Of a stretch of 64,000 bases of DNA, positions 36,705 through 48,682 are shown in pieces. The DNA is taken from assembly GCA_030015575.1 (NCBI GenBank), contig CM057342.1, positions 617,797,348-617,861,347 of the forward strand, given 5' to 3'. The notes under the pieces are model-generated. The model saw only the letters and a program-made list of their open reading frames with translations, ran no database searches and was not told the DNA's origin. The translations under genes were made by a program, and so were the position numbers. The DNA is from Agapanthus africanus. Lineage: Eukaryota; Streptophyta; Magnoliopsida; Asparagales; Amaryllidaceae. Positions within the stretch are counted from its first letter, which is position 1, and each line of letters begins with the position of its first letter.

Positions 36705-38921
36705 TGTTAGTTATATGTATGCCCTAGAGGCCATTACTATACATTGGATGTATATTGTAGTGGATGCTGGGACATATATAGGGAGGACTTTCTTGCTCGA
36801 CATGATAGTATGCTATCTGGTTGAACTTTACCTTAACGTGTATACTGATTGTCTCTCTGTTACATGTTGGTAAAGCCCTTAGGATCTGTACTTGACTACC
36901 TGGACTATGATGCGGATCATACTAGTGGGGACATGGTAGTCCATAAGTACATCCTTCAAAGTCCCTAGTCGTGGGTGTATCGAGACGGGGCATCGATATA
37001 CCAGAGTAGACTAGCGTGTACCTTCTCGACCCATACAGATGGGCGATGGATGATCCCATATCCATTGGTGTTTGACATCAGAGATGATATACGGGTGCTC
37101 AGTAGAGACTGGGTACACTGGACGGACTTGCCGAGAACTCCCAGATGGTATTATACCTCACGTCAGATGGCAGTTCTCTGGTGACACTGGTACAGAGTAG
37201 TCTGTTGACCCGAGATCGTCATAGAGTCTTGTGTGGTTCCCACTATGCTTTGATTTCCATCTTACCACGTCCAAGAGGGCGTGCAAAACGGTGGTTTTTG
37301 GGTACAGTCCCGAGTCACATGGAGGCAATGAGCGATAGGAGGGGATTCGTCTCTCCCGGTATAGGGGGTTGATGTTGCGCTGTGTTCGATTGGCTATAAC
37401 AGGAAATCCCTGGCCAGGGTTGCTGAGATTTACTGGTAAGTGTTACCAGTAGTTTCTCGAACAGTTATAGACCTCATATCGACACGACTTATCGAGCTAT
37501 TGGGGTCTGACGTTTACCACCCCTAGGCGAGATATGCGACATATCAGACGATCAGACCGGACTGTACGGTAGTGTTACTGGTCGGATTCACTGGAGTGTG
37601 AGCGGGCTTGCTCGTCGATCTTCAGATCGCTCAATACCCGGGTGGCCGTTACGTTTAGCAGACCGCTTGCGGCTTGTGGATGTTTGATATGATCATCATC
37701 CGCTGCCGGCGTATTGACGAGTCTTTAGAGTCCTACACAGAGGTTTCCTGGCTCAAGCAAAACGAAATAGGAGCGCATATGAGATATGTGCGGGACCGAG
37801 AATAATGCATGTATGTGATACCGTATTCCATTCTCGCGATGAATGTATCGATTAGGTTATATGCGATATACCCTAGTTATCGAATCAAAGGTTGATTTGA
37901 TAAGCCGATACATTATATACTAGTCGGTTGTGTGCGACATGACCGGGTCATTGAATCAAGTGTTGATTTAATGATTTAATGCATAATTATATATTTGATA
38001 TATTACTTTGCATTAACTGGTGTCGGTTCACTTTAATTGGATTTTCTCGCTCGGATGTGCACATTGTATATTCGATATAGTTTTGTGCACATGATTGTAT
38101 CATGTTTGATGATACATGCCTTTTGGTTAAGTGTAAAGTATCAAACTATAGTTAAATGGATGATTAGGGTTTTTGATTTCCTTATTTATATATTAATCTT
38201 TTTCTTTTTGGAAAAAGAATAAGCAAATGCAAAATGGTGGCTTTATTTGGAAGCTTGTTGAAGCTTCATGAAAACTTTGACTTTGTCACCATTTTGTCTC
38301 ATGCTTAACCCTAACTACTCCACTAACCCTAGTTCACTCTCTACAACTAACCATGGTTCACTTATGATAAGAATGGATTATTCTTTTCATTTTAAATTAT
38401 TCTTATCATAACAATTTCCTTCTTCTTCTTCATTTCTTCAAGTGAAGAAAGCTTGCCTCCATCAATGGCAAGTGATGAAAAAGAGTGAGAAATCCAAATC
38501 TAAAGTCTACCCACTTCCTATTTCTTCATCCTCTACCTCTTGCCAAGTAGTAGAGTGTGTTTCCTTCACAAGTTATCATGGTTTGGTGAAGGTGGAGCTT
38601 GATTTAGCGATGCCTCGACGTAGATCATCTTCGGCATGGACATCGACGACCTAGCTCGCTTATTCTCCGATGAAGTCGACGCTAGAGCCCGGATTCTTTT
38701 TGGACAGTGGAGATGACTTCGTTGCGGAGCTATGGAGGTGGAGCACCGGATCTACAAAGGTTGTATTTCCGTTTTCTCATTAGTTAAGTGTTAACTAGAT
38801 TGTTTTTCGCCTAGATTTCTAGCAAACGATCCGTACACTGGGGTTTCTCGGCACCATAATTTTTGAAAATGGCATGTTCGATGCCTTGTGAGACCTCCTT
38901 GGGGTGCCTAGGAACCCTACA
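36705..38921 (+). repeat. 5' LTR of element F
   Basis: 2217 bp, TGTTAGTTATATGTATGCCC...AACCCTACA. It holds hairpins such as AATCAA-GTG-TTGATT near 37950 and a donor-like ACAAAG/GTTGTA at 38760. Confidence 0.93.
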
Positions 38922-38922
38922 G

Positions 38923-38940
38923 TGGTATCAGAGACTAGCT
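38923..38940 (+). other. Primer-binding site of element F
   Basis: TGGTATCAGAG after the LTR, complementary to initiator-Met tRNA. Confidence 0.88.
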
Positions 38941-39127
38941 AGAGCCTTAGGCGAAGTCTAGACGGAATTTGAAACCCGATCGAACCCGAAACACCAAATC
39001 AATCTTGCTCTCTGTACTTTTTTGAAAACAGTGAGTTTTTCCAAATTAAAAATTGCTAAAAAATTCAGCAGGGAAAAATAAGAATTACGGTGCAAAAAGT
39101 TTCTGGTGAACAGTAAATTTCGCGGCG

Positions 39128-39161
39128 GATCCGCGGCAGAAGCATGGCTTCTGCGGCGGAT
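39128..39161 (+). repeat. GC-rich leader hairpin of element F
   Basis: 16-bp arms (GATCCGCGGCAGAAGC and near-complement, one mismatch) around a short loop; 206 nt after the LTR. Confidence 0.83.
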
Positions 39162-41050
39162 CAGCGGCCCCTTGATGACGTCAGCCCCGTTCCTTTGCAC
39201 AGTAATTCCTAGTTCAAAGAGCTGAGTTTTCTGGAAATTTTTAATATTTATTCAAGAGTTGAATTTTCTGCAGTTGTTTTGGGGATTCGGTGTTTCGATC
39301 GGAGTATCAAATTTTGTCTGTGTGGCTTTCCGGATAAATTTTAGAATATGTTAAAAAGTTCGACCGGATATAAATACCCAATTTTTCCCCTGTCGGGAAA
39401 TTTCCAAGTGTTGGACTTTTCCGTGGTTTAACGACGTTCTAAGTAGTGCAAGTAACGCGATGGTCCCTCTAGAAGACAACAAACCTTAACTCGATTATGT
39501 GACCGTCTTGAACTGCCCTTTGAACCTTCGGGTTTAGGGCAGTACGGCGTGCCACATGTGAGGCGTTGGCTTGACCCTTCTACGGCTGGACCGTTGGTAC
39601 TGAGGCACGAACGGAATGTTGTTAGACTTGTTTCATGTGTTGATCTGTATCGGGAAAACTTGGGTGTTCGATTGTTCGATCGGAAAGTTTAACATTTTCT
39701 GTTTATCTGGAATGGGATACAATAATTGGAATTCACAAGAAGTTATGAGATAACTGAATGAATGTTATAAATCTAGCGGTTTAGTCTCACTTGATCGGTT
39801 GCCACGGAATTTTGATGTGATCAAAAGTCCGTCGCAATCACGTAGCGTACGCGGATACTCGCCGGGTAAACTTAATAGGCAGCCTCGCTCCATAGCCCCG
39901 ACCAAGTGACTGTAGGAGAACCCCGTCGCCGAAAGCATCCGTTCGGGTGCTCGCGGTAGCGGTGTTCCGCCTTGGTGCACTTCGTTGCCGGTATCAGGGG
40001 TGCGGCCGTCTACTGAAGTTTGCGACGAGCATTCGATCAGGATGTCGGGAATCTTGTTGAATTGCCCGACTTGATATTGAAAAGAGTTTTCGATAATGAG
40101 ACTAAAATGCGGGGTTTATAATTGTTAGGCATGCGATGTCTAAGGAATTCATTTGGTCAGGCATATGATGTCTGAGGTGATTGCGGATTCCAACTGTTGT
40201 AGTTTTACACTTTCTTTTCTGTGACCGTAAGTGTAATATGCGATATCGCCGGTTTCGTTGCTATACGTCAACGACAATTGGGGTGCGCATATTTACTTAC
40301 GTTGATGACATGTGATGTTATGTGTTGCTGGATATGTTATATTGGATCGTCGTGTTTGAATAGCCGGGGTTTTTTATGTGAGATGAGTGTTTTTCATTTT
40401 CATTCATGTAAAAACTTGTATGTAATATTCTTTTATTGGGGCACTTCCAGGTTGCGGAAGTAGTCACCGTTTGTATATTATTTACTTTTCTGCACTAGGA
40501 TAGACCCAAGGAGGAGGGCACAAGTAACCGGGTTCTTGAGTCCAGTGGGAGACCAACTCGAGAAGTCGAGTCCGGGTCTCCTAACTCCAGAAATGGTAGG
40601 GTTGCTTGCCGCTCTCGTAGGGGTCTAGGGGTGTGGGTTTGGCTATTCATCGCGACCGTGGAATCCGTGTTTTATACTGGCTCGTATTGAAAACACGGAC
40701 GTCCTAGTATATCCAATATTTCATATGTTTCTTCTGCTGTGCGATATCTGTGATGTGATCATGTGATGTTCTATGATAGATACAGGATATAGTATATATG
40801 ATATATTATATAGACGTTACTTATGTTTTACACCCGTGCTAGCCCTGCCCTGCTCTGCCGTTAGTTACCTAACCTAACGGTGCACGAGGGGACATCGAGG
40901 CGAATGCGGATGGCATAAGTGTACGTCGTATTTATCTGTGACGATTAGGTACTTATATGATGGGACTTCATTAATGTGATTAATGAAATAAAAGAAACCT
41001 AAGATGTTGTAGAATCGAATTTCAAAATAAAACAGGTAGCTACAGTTCTT

Positions 41051-41290
41051 GCTTTGCATAGCGGTATATACGATATATCCTGCACCTTATTCGATGAGAA
41101 AAGGACCGAGATCCCTTCACCGGGAGTGGCTCCTTTAGCAATAACTGGCAGATGCTACACACTCGGTTTGTCTTTTGATTGCTTTTAAGTGTTTTTGCTT
41201 TGCACAGTGATATATGTGATATATCCCGCACCTCATTCGACGAGGAAAGGACCGACGATCCCTTCACCGGGAGTGACTCCTTTAGCAAAA
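41051..41290 (+). repeat. 146-bp tandem duplication in the F leader
   Basis: Copies start GCTTTGCA at 41051 and 41197. The hairpin in one is CCTTATTCGATGAGA-like, in the other CCTCATTCGACGAGG. Confidence 0.78.
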
Positions 41291-41427
41291 CTAGAAAAGC
41301 CTCAAAAGCACTCCATTTCAAAATTCATTCGATCCTACAACGATATCAAGTTCATTACGCAATAGGTTTTCAGAAAAACCTGTCGTAGCCCTCCGTCATT
41401 TCAGATAAGTATTAGTTAGTATTCGTG

Positions 41428-41637
41428 CTGCGGTTGTTTGGCATGCGTCAAGGCGTAGCGTACGGTAGCTAACTAGTGCTTATCTGCCAGCATATGATGC
41501 GATTGGATTAGGGTATTCGTACGGCGTTGTTTGGCATGCGTCAAGGGTCGTGCGGGTGGGTTTAATTCAATCAAGAAATGTACGGGTTGAACTTGACTAG
41601 CAGACTATGGGTTGTTTGGCATGCGTCAAGGTCATAG
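41428..41637 (+). repeat. Three leader stem-loops of element F
   Basis: 41428-41458, 41518-41553 and 41605-41637, all with the centre GTTTGGCATGCGTCAAGG, the same as D. Outer arms are CTGCG/CGTAG, a CGTAC-type pair and CTATG/CATAG. Confidence 0.82.
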
Positions 41638-42081
41638 CGAGCTAGGGGCAAAATATTATCGGGAATTTCAAGTGTTGAAATTTGCAATGAGATTGCATAC
41701 CTTCTATGAGATAGTTGGATCCCGATACCCGCTGCGAGTAAGAGTTACTCCTGGGAGAGTTTTACGCATTACAATTAGCCGATCAAGTAGGTGTCTAGAA
41801 AGGTGTTAACGAGGTTACGCCTCTGGGAAAACGAGGTTTACATTAATTAGGTTCGTGCGAAAGCACGGGGGACCTCCCTCAAAGTACCGACACTGGCCTG
41901 GCTGAAAGATTGGCAAACTTGTAGTGTGTAATTAATCCCGGCTAGTCTTTCCTTTTAGGGTTTGAAGGAAGATTTGATAAAAAGCAGTGGGAGTCATCCT
42001 GATTAGATAAAATAATAACCAATCTATTCTTGACAGAGCGCACGCTGAGTGTTTTCTTCTCTCTCTCTCCAGGTAGCGACC

Positions 42082-44866
42082 ATATCACGCCTTAATCAAG
42101 ATAATAATACGGAATATTTGACCGAACCCGCTTGTTATACTGAGCTGGGGAACGTTGGTCCCGCTCCAACTTATAAATGTTATAAGACAGAGCAGGAAAT
42201 AGGGGATTACCAGAATTCCCGTGCCGCCCAAACGAAGAGAGTGCATGCTGATGCATCATCTTCGGGTGTGTTCATTATACAGAACTGTTTCTCAGTATCC
42301 TTTACATCCTGGGTATGTGATACCAGATCAGGATCCCAGATATGTAATCTGTTACATTGGGCTACAGATAGGTAGAGTACTGAGAACGGGTGATAAGTTT
42401 CATGAGGCAGAAAACGGGGTAAGTGTTGCAGCCAAGTCTGTTGGTCACTGTCACCTTGTATTACCAATACATTGATTCTGAACGAATGTTGTTAGATACC
42501 GAACCTGATATACAAAATCATATCAGTTTCTTTATTAGTAAAGAAATGATAAAATTCTGTATTGTTGGATAATGTTTTGAACATTTCCTATATCAAAAGT
42601 TGATCAGTTCAGGCACGTTATCTAAAAGCATTGATGTTCTAAATCAAACTACAGTTCTAAATATATGGAACACACATAAGAGGAAGAGTTCAGAAATGAA
42701 CGAATCCTTCTTGAGGTATTGTAGACTAGGTCAGATCAATGTGACCCGACTAGCTAGAGATACATATAGATGTATATTTAAATCAGTTTGAATTTACATC
42801 TTGTGAAACTCGCCAGTCATGTCACAAAGATAAGATGACCATAGCTCCGTTTATTGGAAACAGAGGAAGAGTTAGTGAACTCTTGGGATGATACATGTTG
42901 ATGTATGTAGGTCCCCTGTCTACACATGCCAAGACCGGTTCTTTTACTTCATTACATTCTCTGATAATCTCTCGAGATTCAGACATATGTTCCTGTTGAA
43001 ACACAAGTCTGAACCTTTTGAGATATTCACAGAATATAAGGTAGAAGTAGAGAACCAAAATACGGGTATAAGTATTATGTCCTTTGATGTGATCAAGGAG
43101 GAGAATACTTGAGCACGGAAATCCTGGATTATTCTAAAGGAAAATGAGATTCTCTCTCAGCATTACTCCTCCGTATACACCATTGCACGATGGTATATCG
43201 GGGCGGAGCAGATACACCCTATTTGGTATGGTGTGCTCTATGATGAGTACTACTGAGTCGCCTATTTCCTTAAGGGAGTTGTGCACTTAAGAAGCTGCAT
43301 ACCTATTGAATAGGGTTCCAATCGAATCAGTTGCCTACTACTTCATATGTGATATGGAAAGGGAAGAGCCCATGTCTTAAGTCAGTTAAGATTTGGGGTT
43401 GTCCGGCCAATGTCTAAAAGCAAAATCCGGACAAGCTCGAGGCAAGATCTGTTATGTAGAACTGGAAATGTTTCAGCCATACAAACTGCAACTGATGATT
43501 TGATAGAACCAAAGGATTCAGTAGATTCCAACGAACCTCGGCCTCTCCGCCGATCTAGTAGGGTTCCTCACCCACCTGAGAGATACTTTAGTTTCTCTAT
43601 GACAGTGGGAGCGAGGATTGCATCATGAGATGATGACCCAACTAGTTTCGAGCTGGCCATCAGGAGTGGGACTCTGTAAGAATGGCTGGATGCTTAGCGA
43701 TCTGAGATGGAATCCATATACACCAACAAAGTATGGACTTTGGTTGCTATATCTGAAGGGTTAAATCCCCATCAGGAGCAAGTATATCTTGAGAAGATTA
43801 CTTGGTGTAGATGGAAAAGTTGAGACTTTCAAAGCTAGACTTGATAAAGGTTTTCGTCATCGACCAAGCATGGATAATGATGAAACCTTTTCAAGTAGCC
43901 ATGCTTAAGTCCATCCAGATCCTGCTTGTCACGGCTACATACCATGACTGCGATATCTGGTGGTTGGGTGTCTTGACTGCTTTTCTAAATGATGATTTAG
44001 AAGAGAGCGTCTATAAGTACACAGCCAGAGGGCTTCGTAGACAGTGGGAGCAGCGGAAACGTGTGCAAGATGTTTTATATGATAAAGCAGGTATCGCGGA
44101 GTTGGAACATCTGTTTCGATGTGTTAGTCAAAGAGTTTGACATCATCAAAATGGTAGATGAACCTTGTATAAACAAAAAGGTAGTAGGGAGTATGGTGGT
44201 GATCCTCGTAGAGTACGTGGATGACATACTCTTGATAGGGAAGGAGTTTCCTATGCTACGCTCGATCAATCTCCGCTTATCACAAAGATTCTCCATATAG
44301 GATAAAAGTGATACCTACTAAATCCTGGATTTTGGATCTATGAGATAGATCTAATTGGATGTTAGGATTCTCACTAGTTGTAGTGAGATGGTATCGACCG
44401 ATCCTGGGGAGAATCACTGGAAGTGTTCCAGGGTGATAATGACGACTGAGTGTCAGTCGCAGGCATTGTCTTTACCCTCAATCGAGGGACGGTATGTTGG
44501 AAGAGTTCCAAGCTAGATACCGTGGCATACTAGACGATAAAGGCAGGATACATCGCTACTTAAGATGCTACCCTAGAGGCTGTTTGGGTGTATATTGGTT
44601 CATGAGATGAACTATGTTCCTACCATTGTGAGTCAATGGAGTTGTGGCTTATGCCAAGAAACGCCGGTCCCATCAGTGATCCAGACTTATTCTAAGGCAG
44701 TATCACCTGATCATGGAGATGGTTGATCTCCAGGGTGATCGAGGTTTGGAGAGTAGACTCAGAGGACAACACAGCGGATCCACTCACAAAGGCCTGTTCC
44801 CAGAGAGAGACTTTTATGGGATGGTTGAGTATGAGATACTACAACCACTGCTACAGATGGCCCTAG
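42082..44866 (+). pseudogene. Element F pol remnant
   Basis: A heavily decayed copia pol. Recognisable in order: the gag-less N-terminal segment (CYTELGNVGPAPTYKCYKTE), a protease-like block near 42310, integrase patches (about 42700-43250), the proline/arginine-rich link (about 43540-43600), RT patches including a YVDD site near 44215, and RNase H-like sequence to about 44800. More than ten breaks. Almost collinear with B's remnant, so much of the decay is shared between copies. Confidence 0.83.
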
Positions 44867-44880
44867 TGCAAGTGGGAGAT
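44867..44880 (+). other. Polypurine tract of element F
   Basis: TGCAAGTGGGAGAT before the 3' LTR. Confidence 0.85.
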
Positions 44881-47097
44881 TGTTAGTTATATGTATGCCC
44901 TAGAAGCCATTACTGTATATTGGATGTATATTGTAGTGGATGCTGGGACATATATAGGGGGGACTTTCTTGCTCGACATGATAGTATGCTATCTGGTTGA
45001 ACTTTACCTTAACGTGTATACTGATTGTCTCTCTGTTACATGTTGGTAAAGCCCTTAGGATCTGTACTTGACTACCTGGACTATGATACGGATCATACTA
45101 GTGGGGACATGGTAGTCCATAAGTACATCCTTGAAAGTCCTTAGTCGTGGGTGTATCGAGACGGGGCATCGATATACCAGAGTAGACTAGCGTGTACCTT
45201 CTCGACCCATACAGATGGGCGATGGATGATCCCATATCCATTGGTGTTTGACATCAGAGATGATATACGGGTGCTCAGTAGAGACTGGGTACACTGGACG
45301 GACTCGCCGAGAACTCCCAGATGGTATTATACCTCACGTCAGATGGCAGTTCTCTGGTGACACTGGTACAGAGTAGTCTGTTGACCCGAGATCGTCATAG
45401 AATCTTGTGTGGTTCCCACTGTGCTTTGATTTCCATCTTACCACGTCCAAGAGGGCGTGCAAAACGGTGGTTTTTGGGTACAGTCCCGAGTCACATGGAG
45501 GCAATGAGCGATAGGAGGGGATTCGTCTCTCCCGGTATAGGGGGTTGATGTTGCGCTGTGTTCGATTGGTTATAACAGGAAATCCCTGGCCAGGGTTGCT
45601 GAGATTTACTGGTAAGTGTTACCAGTAGTTTCTCGAACAGTTATAGACCTCATATCGACACGACTTATCGAGCTATTGGGGTCTGACGTTTACCACCCCT
45701 AGGCGAGATATGCGACATATCAGACGATCAGACCGGACTGTACGGTAGTGTTACTGGTCGGATTCACTGGAGTGTGAGCGGGCTTGCTCGTCGATCTTCA
45801 GATCGCTCAATACCCGGGTGGACGTTACGTTTAGCAGACCGCTTGCGGCTTGTGGATGTTTGATATGATCATCATCCGCTGCCGGCGTATTGACGAGTCT
45901 TTAGAGTCCTACACAGAGGTTTCCTGGCTCAAGCAAAACGAAATAGGAGCGCATATGAGATATGTGCGGGACCGAGAATAATGCGTGTATGTGATACCGT
46001 ATTCCATTCTCGCGATGAATGTATCGATTAGGTTATATGCGATATACCCTAGTTATCGAATCAAAGGTTGATTTGATAAGCCGATACATTATATACTAGT
46101 CGGTTGTGTGCGACATGACCGGGTCATTGAATCAAGTGTTGATTTAATGATTTAATGCATAATTATATATTTGATATATTACTTTGCATTAACTAGTGTC
46201 GGTTCACTTTAATTGGATTTTCTCGCTCGGATGTGCACATTGTATATTCGATATAGTTTTGTGCACATGATTATATCATGTTTGATGATACATGCCTTTT
46301 GGTTAAGTGTAAAGTATCAAACTATAGTTAAGTGGATGATTAGGGTTTTTGATTTCCTTATTTATAGATTAATCTTTTTCTTTTTGGAAAAAGAATAAGC
46401 AAATGCAAAATGGTGGCTTTATTTGGAAGCTTGTTGAAGCTTCATGAAAACTTTGACTTTGTCACCATTTTGTCTCATGCTTAACCCTAACTACTCCACT
46501 AACCCTAGTTCACTCTCTACAACTAACCATGGTTCACTTATGATAAGAATGGATTATTCTTTTCATTTTAAATTATTCTTATCATAACAATTTCCTTCTT
46601 CTTCTTCATTTCTTCAAGTGAAGAAAGCTTGCCTCCATCAATGGCAAGTGATGAAAAAGAGTGAGAAATCCAAATCTAAAGACTACCCACTTCCTATTTC
46701 TTCATCCTCTACCTCTTGCCAAGTAGTAGAGTGTGTTTCCTTCACAAGTTATCATGGTTTGGTGAAGGTGGAGCTTGATTTAGCGATGCCTCGACGTAGA
46801 TCATCTTCGGCATGGACATCGACGACCTAGCTCGCTTATTCTCCGATGAAGTCGACGCTAGAGCCCGGATTCTTTTTGGACAGTGGAGATGACTTCGTTG
46901 CGGAGCTATGGAGGTGGAGCACCGGATGTACAAAGGTTGTATTTCCGTTTTCTCATTAGTTAAGTGTTAACTAGATTGTTTTTCGCCTAGATTTCTAGCA
47001 AACGATCCGTACACTAGGGTTTCTCGGCACCATAATTTTTGAAAATGGCATGTTCGATGCCTTGTGAGACCTCCTTGGGGTGCCTAGGAACCCTACA
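44881..47097 (+). repeat. 3' LTR of element F
   Basis: 2217 bp, the same length as its 5' partner and about 99.1% identical by hand count. Confidence 0.94.
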
Positions 47098-47102
47098 GTC
47101 AG

Positions 47103-47277
47103 ACAAACACCCTATGGGCTTTATCAACATATATATATAAATACCAAGTAAAATATATCATACGTTAAGACAAAGTCAAACCAAATAGCGTACTATTATA
47201 TCAAGCAAGACTGTCATGTACATACATATCCCAAGCATCCTATACAATGTAGGCCTCTAGGGCATATATATCCAACA
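47103..47277 (-). repeat. 5' LTR of element E, smaller piece
   Basis: 175 bp that complete the E LTR across F; on the minus strand this piece begins TGTTGGATATATATGCC. Confidence 0.92.
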
Positions 47278-47282
47278 AGACT

Positions 47283-48668
47283 TTCAAAGCTAGACTTGTT
47301 TCAAAGGGTTTTCGTCAAAGACCAGGTGTGGACTATGACGAGACCTTTTCTCCAGTGGCTATGCTTAAATCCATCCGGATCATGCTTGCCATCGCTGCAT
47401 ATCATGACTACGAAATCTGGAAAATGGATGTTAAGACCGCCTTTCTAAACGGTGATTTAGAAGAGTGCATGTACATGACTCAGCCAGAGGGCTTCGTAGA
47501 TAGTGGGAGCAGCGGCAAGATGTGTAAGCTGCTTAAATCCATTTATGGATTAAAGCAAGCATCGCGGAGTTGGAACATCTTCTTTGACGTCGTTATCAAA
47601 GAGTTTCATTTCGTCAAAAACGTAGATGAACCTTGTATCTACAAGAAGGTGACAGAGAGTAAGGTTGTCTTCCTCGTATTGTACGTGGACGACATACTCT
47701 TGATAGGAAATGACTTTCCTATGCTGCAATCGGTCAAGCTCTTCTTATCACAAAGATTCTCGATGAAAGATCTTGGTGATGCCTCCTGCATATTGGGAAT
47801 TAGGATCTATAGAGATAGATCCAAACGGATATTGGGATTGTCCCAATCCAGGTACATTGACACCATACTAAAGAGGTTTAGTATGGAAGAATCCAAGCGT
47901 GGGAACTTACCTACGATCTCTGGAGTCACTCTCTCCAAAGAGATGTCTCCCAAGACTGATTTGGAGAGAGCTCGCATGCGAGGGATACCCTATGCTTTGG
48001 CTGAAGGCTCTATCATGTACGCGATGCTATGTACCAGACCCGATGTAGCATTCTCACTAAGTATAGTGAGCAGGTATCAAGCTGATCCTGGAGAGAGTCA
48101 CTGGACAGCTGTGAAGAGCATTCTCAAGTACTTACGAAGGACTAAAGAGATGCTCTTGGTGTATGGTAACGGAGAACTCCAAGTGGAGTCCTTTACCAAT
48201 TCGAGCTTCCAGAGTGATAAGGACGACTCTAAGTCGCAGTCAGGATTTGTCTTTACCCTTTACGGAGGGGCGGTTAGCTAGAAGAGTTCCAAGCAGGAAA
48301 CCGTGGCAGACTCGACGATGGAGGATGAATACATCGCTGCCAACGATGCTGCCAAAGAGGCTGTCTGAATCAAGAAGTTCATTACTGAACTCGGAGTGGT
48401 TCCATCCATTGAGCATCCAATACCTTTGTATTGCGATAACAATGGAGCGGTGGCTTTCGCCAAGGAACCCAGGTCCCATCAGCGATCCAGGCATATTCTG
48501 AGGCGGTATCACCTGATCCGGGAGATAGTTGATCGCCGGGAGATCGAGGTCAGGAGGGTTGACATGAAGAATAACACAGCGGATCCACTCACGAAGGCCA
48601 TTCCCCAGATACAGTTTGAAAGACTCTTCGGGATGCTCGGTATGCAGTACTACAGCAGCTGGCCCTAG
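47283..48668 (+). pseudogene. Element D pol, second part (RT and RNase H)
   Basis: Resumes after the AGACT duplication. RT blocks DYDETFSPVAMLKSIRIML and MDVKTAFLNG, a YVDD site near 47690, then RNase H with DNNGAVAFAKEP and ending QYYSSWP. About two breaks. It is the continuation of the D pol interrupted at 27027. Confidence 0.87.
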
Positions 48669-48682
48669 TGCAAGTGGGAGAT
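48669..48682 (+). other. Polypurine tract of element D
   Basis: TGCAAGTGGGAGAT next to the 3' LTR. Confidence 0.85.

Larger units (their letters stand above)
38922..42081 (+). other. Leader of element F
   Basis: About 3.1 kb of non-coding leader with the GC-rich hairpin (39128-39161), a GC-rich block at 39765-40040 shared with B and C, the 146-bp duplication (about 41051-41290), three stem-loops (41428-41637) and an acceptor-like tract near 42060. Confidence 0.85.
36705..47097 (+). mobile_element. Element F: gag-less copia retrotransposon, 10,393 bp
   Basis: LTRs 36705-38921 and 44881-47097 are both 2217 bp and about 0.9% different by hand count (roughly 0.35 million years). PBS, leader and polypurine tract are present. 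The coding region is heavily decayed (more than ten breaks) although the LTRs are young, so the copy was probably already defective when it inserted, and was mobilised in trans. Same family as B and C. Confidence 0.94.
27028..47277 (-). mobile_element. Element E: gag-bearing copia retrotransposon, nearly whole, 5' LTR split by F
   Basis: Minus-strand element of about 9852 bp without F. Its 3' LTR is 27028-28954 (1927 bp); its 5' LTR is 34953-36704 plus 47103-47277, also 1927 bp once F and its duplication are removed. Hand count finds about 20 LTR differences (1.0%), roughly 0.4 million years. The coding region has about one break. LTR opens TGTTGGATATATATGCCCTAG, the closest here to the published Angela/BARE start. 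Confidence 0.93.
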
